Assembly: GCA_024349765.1 (NCBI GenBank)
Contig: AP026073.1
Span: 1,798,001-1,862,000 of the forward strand
DNA length: 64,000 nt
DNA from: Streptomyces nigrescens
GTDB lineage: Bacteria; Actinomycetota; Actinomycetes; Streptomycetales; Streptomycetaceae
Reading direction: 5' to 3'
Under the pieces are notes generated by a model, which worked only from the letters and a program-made list of their open reading frames with translations, had not been told where the DNA came from and ran no database searches. The position numbers were made by a program, and so were the translations under genes. Below are positions 16,307-24,237 of the stretch, one piece after another (the stretch's first letter is position 1; the number at the start of each line of letters is the position of its first letter).

Positions 16307-17125
16307 TCAGTACGGCCATCGGGGCGGATCGGTGCAGAAGGCGCCGCCGAGGTGGGCGTGTTCCGGATTGCCGGGGTCCAGCGCGCCCTGGGCGGCGAGG
16401 AGTTCCGCGGCGTACGGCTCGGAGTCGTCCCTGGGCTCGTACCCGAGGGCCCGCGCGGACGACAGGTCCCACCACAGGCGGGTGTTGGCGGAGGAGCCGT
16501 GGACGACGGTGTGGCCGACGTCCGGCGCGGTGAGCGCGGCGTGCAGCAGCCGGGCCGCGTCGGCCGGGCTCAGCCAGATCGACAGCATCCGCACCGTGGT
16601 CGGTTCCGGGTAGCAGGAGCCGATCCGGATGGACACGGTCTCGATGCCGTGCAGGTCCCAGTAGAGCGAGGCGAGGTCCTCGCCGAACCCCTTGGAGAGC
16701 CCGTAGTAGGTGTCCGGGCGGCGCGGGGTGTCCACCGGGATCGCGCCGGAGCCGTCGGCCGGGCGCGGGGTGAAGCCGACCGCGTGGTTGGAGGAGGCGA
16801 AGACGATCCGGCGGACGCCCGCCTCGCGCGCCGCCTCGTAGAGGTGGTAGGTGCCCTCGATGTTGGCGCGCAGGATCTTCTCGAACGGGGCCTCCAGCGA
16901 GATCCCGGCGAGGTGGACGATCGCGTCGACCCCGCGCACCGCCTCGCGCAGCGCCTCCTTGTCGGCCAACTCGGCGGTGATGGCCTCCGGTTCGCCCGCG
17001 GTGTTCTCGATGGGGCGCTGGTCGAACAGGCGCAGCCGGTACCCGTAGGGCGGCAGCAGTTCGCGCATCAGGGTGCCGAGCCCGCCGGCGGCGCCGGTGA
17101 GCAGGACGGTGCGGGGTGCGGTCAT
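16307..17125 (-). CDS. udh: Uronate dehydrogenase (NAD-dependent SDR)
   Basis: 272 residues; ATG 17125 has GAGGAG 9 nt upstream. Extended SDR with Rossmann motif TGAAGGLG (10-17), the serine stretch FASSNHAVGFTP (109-120) and catalytic Y141-x3-K145 in YYGLSKGFGEDL; SSNHxxGF is typical of uronate dehydrogenases, which oxidise glucuronate or galacturonate to aldarolactone. The divergent kdgD and nearby dioxovalerate dehydrogenase complete the second half of the oxidative uronate route, which supports the call over a generic sugar epimerase. Its promoter carries the same palindrome as the other pathway genes. Confidence 0.82.
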   Translation of the reverse strand: MTAPRTVLLTGAAGGLGTLMRELLPPYGYRLRLFDQRPIENTAGEPEAITAELADKEALREAVRGVDAIVHLAGISLEAPFEKILRANIEGTYHLYEAAREAGVRRIVFASSNHAVGFTPRPADGSGAIPVDTPRRPDTYYGLSKGFGEDLASLYWDLHGIETVSIRIGSCYPEPTTVRMLSIWLSPADAARLLHAALTAPDVGHTVVHGSSANTRLWWDLSSARALGYEPRDDSEPYAAELLAAQGALDPGNPEHAHLGGAFCTDPPRWPY

Positions 17126-17190
17126 GGGCGGTGGCTCCTCGGGCGGTGGGGTGGGCCGGACGGCTCCGGTACGGCACGGACGGGAACCGC

Positions 17191-17240
17191 GTTCATGTCC
17201 GTGGACGCCACACGCTAGGGAGGCCACCATGGCCGGTCAA
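17191..17240 (-). promoter_or_regulatory. udh promoter with GTTC-N8-GGAC operator
   Basis: Read on the minus strand: -35 TTGACC (17240-17235), 17-nt spacer, -10 TAGCGT (17217-17212), then the palindrome at 17206-17191. On the plus strand the palindrome reads GTTCATGTCCGTGGAC. It starts 5 nt after the -10 box and so covers the transcription start, the position expected for a repressor. Confidence 0.72.
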
Positions 17241-17303
17241 GACATGTGACGGATCGGGTAAATCGGCTTGTAATCCCGCTGATGTCAGGGAAGTTGGGCA
17301 CCC

Positions 17304-17356
17304 TTGACCGGTGTGGGGCGGCTGCTCTAGCGTGACGCTCGTTCAGAAATATGGAC
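17304..17356 (+). promoter_or_regulatory. kdgD promoter with GTTC-N8-GGAC operator
   Basis: TTGACC (17304-17309), 18-nt spacer, TAGCGT (17328-17333), then GTTCAGAAATATGGAC at 17341-17356, 7 nt after the -10 box. Same hexamers and same operator placement as the udh and dehydrogenase promoters. Confidence 0.75.
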
Positions 17357-17370
17357 GTCGATCAGAGGCG

Positions 17371-17390
17371 TGCACGTATCGAAACGTGCA
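17371..17390 (+). repeat. Inverted repeat in the kdgD leader
   Basis: Perfect 7-bp arms TGCACGT and ACGTGCA separated by ATCGAA, 20 nt before the GTG start. It could be a second operator or a leader hairpin. Confidence 0.5.
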
Positions 17391-17410
17391 GGCATGGCAG
17401 GGAGAGCCCA

Positions 17411-18382
17411 GTGACCGCACACCCTCCTCCCACCGCGGCCGGCCCCCGGCTCGCCGACCGCCTCGACGGACCGCTGTTCTTCCCGGTGACCGCGTACGGC
17501 CCCGACGGCGCCCCGGACCTGACGGCCTTCCGCGCCCACGTGCGAAGCGGCATCGACGCGGGCGCGGCCGCGGTCTTCGCCTGCTGCGGCACCGGCGAGT
17601 TCCACGCGCTCGGCCCCGAGGAGTTCGCCGACTGCGTCGCGGCCGCGGTCGAGGAGGCCGCCGGCCGGGTCCCGGTGATCGCCGGCACCGGCTACGGCAC
17701 CGCGCTCGCCGCCCACTTCGCCCGCCTCGCCCACCGGGCGGGCGCCGACGGACTGCTCGCCATGCCGCCCTACCTCGTCGTCGCCGGGCAGGACGGCCTG
17801 CTGCGGCACTACACCGCACTCGCCGCCGCCACCCCGCTGCCGGTCATCGTCTACCAGCGCGACAACGCCGTCTTCGCCCCGTCCACCGTCGCCGCCCTGG
17901 CCCGCACCCCGGGCATCATCGGCCTCAAGGACGGCCTGGGCGACCTCGATCTGCTGCAGCGCATCATCAGCGCGGTCCGCACCGAGGCCCCCGGCGAGGA
18001 CTTCCTCTACTTCAACGGCCTGCCCACCGCCGAACTCACCGGCCCCGCCTACCTGGGCCTGGGGGTGCGCCTCTACTCCTCCGCCGTCTTCGCCTTCGCC
18101 CCCGAGATCGCCCTCGCCTTCCACCGGGCGCTCACCACCGGCGACCAGGAGACCGTGCAGCGGCTGCTGGACGGCTTCTACCGGCCGCTGGTCGAACTCC
18201 GCAACCAGGGCCGCGGCTACGCCGTCTCGCTGGTCAAGGCGGGTGTCCGGCTGCGCGGCCCGGACGTCGGCGAGGTCCGGCCCCCGCTGAGCGCACCGTC
18301 CCCCGCACATCTGGAGCAGCTGGCCGAACTGCTCGACCGCGGCCTGGCGCTGGTCGCGGCGGCACCCGGGACCGGCGCCTGA
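17411..18382 (+). CDS. kdgD: 5-dehydro-4-deoxyglucarate dehydratase
   Basis: 323 residues from GTG 17411 with GGGAGAG upstream. DapA/NAL superfamily TIM barrel: GTGEF (60-64) replaces the GTTGE of DapA, tyrosine Y149 in VIVYQRDNA, and Schiff-base lysine K173 in IIGLKDGLGD. GTGEFHALGPEEF is characteristic of KdgD, which dehydrates and decarboxylates 5-dehydro-4-deoxy-D-glucarate to 2,5-dioxovalerate. The product is the substrate of the aldehyde dehydrogenase at 22672. Followed with a 1-nt TGATG overlap by a TIM-barrel-like gene. Confidence 0.9.
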   Translation: MTAHPPPTAAGPRLADRLDGPLFFPVTAYGPDGAPDLTAFRAHVRSGIDAGAAAVFACCGTGEFHALGPEEFADCVAAAVEEAAGRVPVIAGTGYGTALAAHFARLAHRAGADGLLAMPPYLVVAGQDGLLRHYTALAAATPLPVIVYQRDNAVFAPSTVAALARTPGIIGLKDGLGDLDLLQRIISAVRTEAPGEDFLYFNGLPTAELTGPAYLGLGVRLYSSAVFAFAPEIALAFHRALTTGDQETVQRLLDGFYRPLVELRNQGRGYAVSLVKAGVRLRGPDVGEVRPPLSAPSPAHLEQLAELLDRGLALVAAAPGTGA

Positions 18383-19611
18383 TGCGCGCCGCCGCCTTCC
18401 TCTACCCCTGGGACGTCATCGGCGACCCGGACGCCCCCGCACGCCTCGCCGGTCTCGGCATCGACCAGGTCGCTCTGGCCGCCGCCTACCACTCCACCCG
18501 CGCCCTCACCCCGCGCCACCCGCGCCACCGCATCGTCACCGCCCGGCACTCCGCCGTCCTCTACCCGCCGGACCCCGCCCGCTGGGCCGGCCGGGAGCTT
18601 TGCCCCTACACCCCGGACTGGGTGGCCGGCCCGGACCCCTTCGGCGCGGCCGCCCGGGCGCTGGCCGACGCGGGCCTGGAGGTGCACAGCTGGGTCGTCC
18701 TGGCGCACAACTCCCGCCTGGGCGCCGAGCATCCGTCCGTCGTGGTCCGCAACGCCTACGGCGACGCCTACCCGTGGGCGCCGTGCATCGCCCGGCCCGA
18801 GGTGCGCGGCTACCTCGTCGACCTCGCCGCCGAGGCCGCGGTCCGCCCGGGCGCCCGCGGTACGGAACTGGAGTCCTGCGGCTGGTACGGGCTGGCCCAT
18901 CTGCACGCCCACGACAAGATCGCCGGAGTGCCGCTCTCCGGCGCCGCCCAGTACCTGATGTCGGTCTGCTTCTGCCCGGTCTGCGCCGAGGGGTACCGCC
19001 GACTGGGCGCGTCCGCCGAGGAGTTGAGGGCGGCGGTGGTGCGCGCCCTGGAGCCGCTCTGGTCGGCGGGCACGGCCTCCCCGGCGGCCGCGCCGACGGA
19101 CCGGGAGGGGGAGTGGGCCGCCGTCGAGGCCCTGCTCGGCGCGGAGCCGGCGGGTGTGCTGCGCACCTGGCGGGACCGCGCCGCCCGGAGGCTGCGGCGC
19201 GCGGTGGTGGGCGCCGTACGGGCGGCCGCGCCGGACGGCTTCCGGGTGCTGCTGCACGCCGATCCCGCCGCCCACCGCTGCGGCGCGAACCCCGGGGTGG
19301 ACCCGGCACAGGCGCTGGCCGACGCGGACGGCGTGGTCCTGCCCTGCACCGGCGGCGCCGCGGCCCGCGCCGCGGTGCTCGGCCCGTTCGCCGGCCCGCG
19401 CCCCGCCGCCGCGACGGTCGCCGCCAACCTCACCATCGTCTCCGGCATGGGCGGCAGCCCCCGCACCCTCGCCGCCGACGCCGCCCACGCGGCCCGCCTG
19501 GGCGCCGACGAGGTGCGCCTGTACCACGCGGGCCTGGCCGGCAACGACGACCTGACCGCCGTACGGGAGGCGCTGGCCGCGCTCAGGGGCCGGCCGGGGG
19601 AGGGGCCGTAG
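18382..19611 (+). CDS. TIM-barrel-like hypothetical protein coupled to kdgD
   Basis: 409 residues, cytosolic. It starts RAAAFLYPWDVIGDPDAPA and runs through ARLAGLGIDQVALAAAYHS, AARALADAGLEVHSWVVLAH, NAYGDAYPWAPCIARPEVRGY and ELESCGWYGLAHLHAHDK. The order strand-helix, GxxVHxW, HP, N.xG....C.A.PEVR and an acidic strand ESxG resembles hypothetical glycosyl-hydrolase-like barrels (GHL/family-10-like), with the glutamate in ELESCGW a possible catalytic acid. A CFCPVCAEGYRRLG segment has CxCxxC spacing that could bind zinc. Translational coupling to kdgD suggests a role in handling a glucuronide or oligouronide, but this is inference. Confidence 0.7.
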   Translation: MRAAAFLYPWDVIGDPDAPARLAGLGIDQVALAAAYHSTRALTPRHPRHRIVTARHSAVLYPPDPARWAGRELCPYTPDWVAGPDPFGAAARALADAGLEVHSWVVLAHNSRLGAEHPSVVVRNAYGDAYPWAPCIARPEVRGYLVDLAAEAAVRPGARGTELESCGWYGLAHLHAHDKIAGVPLSGAAQYLMSVCFCPVCAEGYRRLGASAEELRAAVVRALEPLWSAGTASPAAAPTDREGEWAAVEALLGAEPAGVLRTWRDRAARRLRRAVVGAVRAAAPDGFRVLLHADPAAHRCGANPGVDPAQALADADGVVLPCTGGAAARAAVLGPFAGPRPAAATVAANLTIVSGMGGSPRTLAADAAHAARLGADEVRLYHAGLAGNDDLTAVREALAALRGRPGEGP

Positions 19612-20323
19612 GGCGGACGAACCCGCACTCGTACGCCGTGATCACGGCCTGGGTGCGGTCCCGCACGCCGAGTTTGGCCAGCACCCCCGCCACATGGGTC
19701 TTCACCGTGGCGGGGCCCACCCCCAGACGATCGGCGATCTCGGCGTTGGTCAGGCCCGTGGTCATCAGCCGCAGCACCGCCCCCTCCCGGTCCGACAGCC
19801 GGGACCGGAGCCGCCGGGCGGTGTCCTCCGCGGCCCGCTGCCCGGCGTGCCGGGCGGCCAGCCGGCGCACCGCGGCCGGGAACAGCAGCGAGTCGCTGCG
19901 CGCCACCAGCCGTACCGCCTGCACCAGTTCGTCCGCGCCGGACCGTTTGAGCAGGAAGCCACTGGCGCCGGCGCGCAGCGCGTCGTAGACGTAGGCGTCG
20001 TTCTCGAAGGTCGTCACGACGATGATCCGCGGGGGCTCGGGCATCCCGGCGAGCACCTGCTCGGTCGCCCGGATCCCGTCGATCTCCGGCATCCGCACGT
20101 CCATCAGCACCACGTCCGGGCGCAGCGACCGGATCAGCGGCACCGCCTCGGCTCCGGTGGACGCCTCGCCGACGACCTCCAGGTCGGGCTCGGCGCCCAG
20201 GATCGCGCGCAGCGCGGTGCGCACCATCCGCTCGTCGTCGGCGAGGACGATGCGCAGCGGCGGCGGGGTGCGCGGCGGCTCGTCCCGCTCCGCCGACGGC
20301 TCCGTGGCCGGTTCCTGTGTCAT
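19583..20323 (-). CDS. NarL/LuxR-type response regulator
   Basis: 246 residues, ATG 20323. Receiver domain about 22-140: IVLADDERMVRTALRAIL, phospho-acceptor aspartate in VVLMDVRMPEIDG, T in IIVVTTFENDAYV, K in GFLLKRSGADEL. LuxR HTH at about 175-240: LSDREGAVLRLMTTGLTNAEI and GVGPATVKTHVAGVLAKLGV. Partner of the kinase upstream. Its ATG overlaps the stop (ATGA) at which the kinase reading frame would end if its in-frame TGA were ignored. Confidence 0.93.
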   Translation of the reverse strand: MTQEPATEPSAERDEPPRTPPPLRIVLADDERMVRTALRAILGAEPDLEVVGEASTGAEAVPLIRSLRPDVVLMDVRMPEIDGIRATEQVLAGMPEPPRIIVVTTFENDAYVYDALRAGASGFLLKRSGADELVQAVRLVARSDSLLFPAAVRRLAARHAGQRAAEDTARRLRSRLSDREGAVLRLMTTGLTNAEIADRLGVGPATVKTHVAGVLAKLGVRDRTQAVITAYECGFVRPTAPPPAGP

Positions 20324-20433
20324 GGTGCGTCCCCCTCCGGCCCGGCCCGTCTGCGGCCCGGCGCCCCGTTCCCCGTGTCGTCCGTCGTGTCGTGCGTGGT
20401 CTCCGCCAGTGGCAGCCGGGCGGTCAGCCGTCA
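20320..20433 (-). other. In-frame continuation of the kinase beyond a TGA codon
   Basis: After TGA (20433-20431) the frame stays open for 36 codons and ends in ATGA overlap with the response regulator. The residues RLTARLPLAETT fit the last strand of a HATPase domain. This is what an intact kinase would look like if the TGA were TGG. Confidence 0.6.
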
Positions 20434-21666
20434 CGTTCCGTCCCGCGGTCCGGCGGTCGCCTCCCCGCCGAGCAGCCGGGCGCGCTCCGTGATGCCCCGC
20501 AGGCCGCGTCCGCTGTTCACCCGGGGCGCCGCCTCCGGTGCCGCCGCGGCCAGCGCATTCTCCAGTCGAAGCGTCAACTCCCCGTCGTCCACGCCGAGTT
20601 GCAGCCGGACCGGCACCGGTCCGGCGTGCCGCAGGACGTTGCCGAGGCCCTCCTGCACGATGCGGTACGCCTCCCGGGAGACCACCGGCGGCAGCCCGGC
20701 GCAGCGGCCGCGCACGGTCGCCTCGACCGGCACGCCCGCCGCCCGGGTCCGGTCCAGCAGCGCCTCCAGGGCGTCCAGGGTGGGCGCGGGCAGCGTCGGG
20801 TCGGAGCCGTCCTCCTCGCGCAACAGGCCCAGCACGGTGTCCAGTTCGGCGACCGCGGCGCGGGTGGTGTCCTCGATGGCGGCCAGTGCCCGGCGGGCGA
20901 ACTCGGGATCCGCGTCCAGGACCCGGCGGGCCGCGCTCGCCTGGAGGGTGACGGCGCTGAGCGCGTGGCCCACGGCGTCGTGCAGTTCGCGGGCCAGCCG
21001 GTTGCGGGACGCCAGGTCGGCGGCGCGGCGTTCGGCCGCGGCCAGCCGGTCGGCGGGGGTGGGCCCCAGCAGCGGCGGCGCGCAGCGGGCCAGCAGGGCG
21101 CCGGCCACCCAGGCGGTGCCGAGGACGAGGCCCAGCAGCCCCAGCCCGGCGAGCGGGCCGAGCACGCCGGGCAGGTCCCGCGTCCAGGCCGGTACGGAGT
21201 CCCGGAGGGGCGCGGAGAACGGCAGTACCAGCAGCACCACCGCGGCGGGCGGGGCGGTCAGGGTCATGCCGCTGACGATGCCGCCGGCCGTCAGATGCGC
21301 CACGAACCACAGCGCGCTGCGCCGCCGGGCCGCCCAGGTCAGCGCCGGTCCGTCCGCCAGCCGCTCCCCGGGCACCCCGCACAGGGACCGTACGGCGGCC
21401 ACCTCCAGCGGGCGCAGCAGCGGGAAGAGCAGCCCGGCCACCGCGGCGAGCGGCAGCGCGCAGCCGAACGCGGTGAACTGCACGGCCACTTGGCGCAGCG
21501 GGTCGGCGCCGGGCCAGAACAGCGGGGTGACGACCGAGGCCACCAGGTAGAACGGCATCAGGAGCGCGCCGCCCAGTATCAGGTGCACCCAGCGGCCGCC
21601 CCTCAGGCGGAGCCCGGCCCGTCCGGGGCGGTGACCGTGGCGGTCGGGGCGGGAAGGACGTCTCAC
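20431..21666 (-). CDS. NarL-type sensor histidine kinase, possibly truncated by an in-frame TGA
   Basis: 411 residues from GTG 21666, which overlaps the iclR stop (GTGA). Four to six hydrophobic segments in residues 25-200, then HisKA_3 with the phospho-histidine in RLARELHDAVGHALSAV and a HATPase with REAYRIVQEGLGNVLRHA and SGRGLRGITERARLLGGEA. The protein stops at GPRDGT; the same frame continues after TGA with RLTARLPLAETTHDTTDD for 36 codons to a TGA at 20320 that overlaps the response-regulator ATG. The normal final strand of this fold (GGxW-x-x-x-ARLP) is thus cut where tryptophan TGG would stand. Either a nonsense mutation or a sequence error. Confidence 0.85.
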   Translation of the reverse strand: MRRPSRPDRHGHRPGRAGLRLRGGRWVHLILGGALLMPFYLVASVVTPLFWPGADPLRQVAVQFTAFGCALPLAAVAGLLFPLLRPLEVAAVRSLCGVPGERLADGPALTWAARRRSALWFVAHLTAGGIVSGMTLTAPPAAVVLLVLPFSAPLRDSVPAWTRDLPGVLGPLAGLGLLGLVLGTAWVAGALLARCAPPLLGPTPADRLAAAERRAADLASRNRLARELHDAVGHALSAVTLQASAARRVLDADPEFARRALAAIEDTTRAAVAELDTVLGLLREEDGSDPTLPAPTLDALEALLDRTRAAGVPVEATVRGRCAGLPPVVSREAYRIVQEGLGNVLRHAGPVPVRLQLGVDDGELTLRLENALAAAAPEAAPRVNSGRGLRGITERARLLGGEATAGPRDGT

Positions 21667-22433
21667 AGTCGCCGGGTCGCCAGGGCCAGCCGGTCGCGGG
21701 CGTCGAACAGGGTGTCCTTGATCATCTGCTCATGGGCCGGGGTCAGCCGGGCCACCGGCACCGAGCAGCTGATCGCGTCCCGGGCCGGGGTGCGGTAGGG
21801 GATCGCCATGCCGAAGCAGCGCAGGCCCAGGGTGTTCTCCTCGCGGTCGACCGCGTACCCCTGCTCGCGCACCGCGTGCAGCTCCTCGATGAGCTGTTCG
21901 CGGTCGGTGATCGTGTGCTCGGTCAGCTGCGCGAGGGCCGGCGGCAGCATCGCCCGCACCTGGTCGTCGGTGTACGTGGCGAGCAGCGCCTTGCCCAGCG
22001 AGGTGGAGTGCGCGGGCAGCCGCCGGCCGACCCGGGTGAACGGGCGCAGGTAGTGCTGCGACTGCCGGGTGGCGAGGTAGACCACGTTGGTGCCGTCGAG
22101 GCGGGCGAGGTGGATGGTCTCGGTGGTGTCGTCGGAGAGCCGGTCCAGCGTCGGCCGGGCCACCGCCACCACCTCGTCGCCGTCGATGTACGACGTGCCG
22201 ACCAGCAGCGCGCGGACACCGATGCCGTAGCGGGTGCCGGTCGCGTCGGTCTCCACCCAGCCGAGGTCGACGAGGGTGCGCAGCAGCATGTAGAGGCTGG
22301 ACTTGGGGTAGCCGACGGCTTCCTGGACGGAGGCGAGGGAGTGCATACCGGGGCTGCCCGCGAAGTACTCCAGGAGCTCCACCGTCCGCACGGCGGACTT
22401 GACCTGCGATCCTCCGGAATCGGCAGCTGACAT
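21663..22433 (-). CDS. IclR-family transcriptional regulator (KdgR-like)
   Basis: 256 residues from ATG 22433; two upstream in-frame ATGs are possible but add unconserved residues. N-terminal winged helix: VKSAVRTVELLEYFAGSPG, SVQEAVGYPKSSLYMLLRTL. C-terminal effector domain: ETIHLARLDGTNVVYLATRQ, LPAHSTSLGKALLATY, YAVDREENTLGLRCFGMAIP. IclR-family KdgR proteins control hexuronate and pectin catabolism; here it sits back to back with the dioxovalerate dehydrogenase and near udh/kdgD, all with a common palindrome. It is coupled to the kinase by a GTGA overlap, making an IclR-kinase-regulator operon. Confidence 0.92.
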   Translation of the reverse strand: MSAADSGGSQVKSAVRTVELLEYFAGSPGMHSLASVQEAVGYPKSSLYMLLRTLVDLGWVETDATGTRYGIGVRALLVGTSYIDGDEVVAVARPTLDRLSDDTTETIHLARLDGTNVVYLATRQSQHYLRPFTRVGRRLPAHSTSLGKALLATYTDDQVRAMLPPALAQLTEHTITDREQLIEELHAVREQGYAVDREENTLGLRCFGMAIPYRTPARDAISCSVPVARLTPAHEQMIKDTLFDARDRLALATRRL

Positions 22434-22438
22434 CGCCC

Positions 22439-22510
22439 TTGACCCCTCTGTTCGGACAGCCATAGAGTCCCGATTGTTCAAGATCTGGGACGACGTTCAG
22501 CATATCGAAC
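22439..22510 (+). promoter_or_regulatory. Dioxovalerate dehydrogenase promoter with tandem operators
   Basis: TTGACC (22439-22444), 18-nt spacer, TAGAGT (22463-22468). Two palindromes follow: GTTCAAGATCTGGGAC (22476-22491, 7 nt after the -10) and GTTCAGCATATCGAAC (22495-22510), 19 bp apart start to start. The region also lies upstream of the divergent iclR gene, allowing autoregulation. Confidence 0.75.
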
Positions 22511-22671
22511 GGTGTCCGGTCCGCTGCAAGGTCCGGGCGCCTCCGGAAACCGGGCACCACGCCCGGGAGCGGACGTTCCGGACCCCTCACGGCGACGGGC
22601 CCGCACGACGCAGGACCACGCGGCACGACGCAGTACGAGCTCGGCACGGCATCACCCGGGAGGAATGCACG

Positions 22672-24237
22672 GTGGCAGCGGCAGCGGCAGCACCAGTCTG
22701 GAGTGTCGACCCCCGAACCGGGAAGCGGCGGGAGCAGGTTGCGGTGGAGGCCACAGCGGCCGAGGTGGACAGCGCGGTCCGCGCCGCGCACGCCGTCCGG
22801 GACGCGCTGGCCGACCGCGGGGTGCGCGCCGCACTGCTGCGCCGCGCCGCCGGCCTGCTCGACGAGGCGGGCGAGGCGGTCATCGAGGCCGCCGACGCCG
22901 AGACCGCGCTCGGCCCCGGCCGGCTCACCGGCGAACTCGCCCGTACCACCTACCAGTTGCGGTCCTTCGCGGACCTCGTCGAAGAGGGCGCGTTCCTCGA
23001 CGTACGGATCGACCACGCCGACCCCGGCCTCACCCCGCCCCGGCCCGACCTGCGCCGCCACAAGATCCCGCTGGGCGTGGTCGCGGTCTACTCCGCCAGC
23101 AACTTCCCGCTGGCCTTCTCCGTCCCCGGCGGCGACACCGCCAGCGCCCTCGCGGCCGGCTGCCCGGTCGTCGTCAAGGCCCACCCGGACCACCCGGCCA
23201 CCTCCGAACTGTGCGCCGCGCTGCTGCGCCGCGCCGCCGACGAGACCGGGCTGCCGGCCGGCGTGCTGCACCTCGTCCACGGCTTCCAGGCCGGGCTCGA
23301 CCTGGTCCGCCACCCGCTGGTGGCCGCGGCCGGCTTCACCGGCTCGGTGCGCGGCGGCCGCGCCCTGTACGACGCGGCCGCGGCCCGCCCGCACCCGATC
23401 CCCTTCCACGGCGAGCTGGGCAGCCTCAACCCGGTCGTGGTCACCGAGGCCGCCGCCGCCGAACGCGCCGAGCAGATCGGCGCCGGGCTGGCCGGCTCGA
23501 TGACCCTGGGCACCGGCCAGTTCTGCGTCAAGCCCGGCCTGGTGCTGGCGCCCGCCGGGCCGGCCGGGGACCGGCTGCTGACCTCGCTGACCGACGCGGT
23601 CAGCGACACCGAGGCCGGGGTCCTGCTCGACCGGCGGATGCGCGAGGCGTTCCTCGGCGGCGTCCGCGGCCGCGCCGAACTGCCCGACGTCGAGGCCCCG
23701 GTGACCCCGGGCGCCGGCGGGGAGCACACCGTCAGCGCCGGCTTCCTCACCGTGCCGGCCGCCCGCCTCACCGCCGACGGCCCGCACGACCTGCTGCTGG
23801 AGGAGTGCTTCGGCCCGGTCACCGTCGTCGCCCGCTACACCGACGAGGCCGAGATCGGCGCCGTCCTCGCCCGCCTGCCCGGGAACCTCTCCGCCACCCT
23901 CCACCTCGGCGACGCGGAGGTCGCCGGCACCGATGGGGACGGCGCCGACGGCGGCGGCCTCGGCGCCCGGCTGCTCGCCCGGGTCACCCCGCTCGCCGGC
24001 CGGGTCGTCGTCAACGGCTGGCCGACCGGCGTCGCGGTCGCCCCCGCCCAGCACCACGGCGGCCCCTACCCGGCCACCACCTCGACCGCCACCTCCGTCG
24101 GCGGCACCGCCGTGGAACGCTGGCTGCGGCCGGTCGTCTACCAGGACACCCCGCCCGCCCTGCTGCCGCCCGAACTCCGCGACGGCAACCCCCTCGGGCT
24201 GCCGCGCCGGATCGACGGCCGCCCCGAGGGCGGGTGA
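22672..24237 (+). CDS. 2,5-dioxovalerate (alpha-ketoglutarate semialdehyde) dehydrogenase, NADP type
   Basis: 521 residues from GTG 22672 with GGGAGGA 7 nt upstream. ALDH superfamily, KGSADH branch: VYSASNFPLAFSVPGGDTAS, GCPVVVKAHPDHP cofactor lysine, GFTGSVRGGRAL, catalytic E248 in HGELGSLNPVV and nucleophile C285 in LGTGQFCVKPG. The branch oxidises 2,5-dioxovalerate, the KdgD product, to 2-oxoglutarate. The glutamate motif ELGSLNP and FCxKPG distinguish it from common aldehyde dehydrogenases. The IclR operator pair covers its promoter. Confidence 0.9.
   Translation: MAAAAAAPVWSVDPRTGKRREQVAVEATAAEVDSAVRAAHAVRDALADRGVRAALLRRAAGLLDEAGEAVIEAADAETALGPGRLTGELARTTYQLRSFADLVEEGAFLDVRIDHADPGLTPPRPDLRRHKIPLGVVAVYSASNFPLAFSVPGGDTASALAAGCPVVVKAHPDHPATSELCAALLRRAADETGLPAGVLHLVHGFQAGLDLVRHPLVAAAGFTGSVRGGRALYDAAAARPHPIPFHGELGSLNPVVVTEAAAAERAEQIGAGLAGSMTLGTGQFCVKPGLVLAPAGPAGDRLLTSLTDAVSDTEAGVLLDRRMREAFLGGVRGRAELPDVEAPVTPGAGGEHTVSAGFLTVPAARLTADGPHDLLLEECFGPVTVVARYTDEAEIGAVLARLPGNLSATLHLGDAEVAGTDGDGADGGGLGARLLARVTPLAGRVVVNGWPTGVAVAPAQHHGGPYPATTSTATSVGGTAVERWLRPVVYQDTPPALLPPELRDGNPLGLPRRIDGRPEGG

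Noticed and set aside
19583-21382. Apparent kinase-regulator fusion of 599 codons on the minus strand
   Set aside because: Upstream of ATG 20323 this frame is not the kinase frame; kinase motifs are in the frame 20431-21666.
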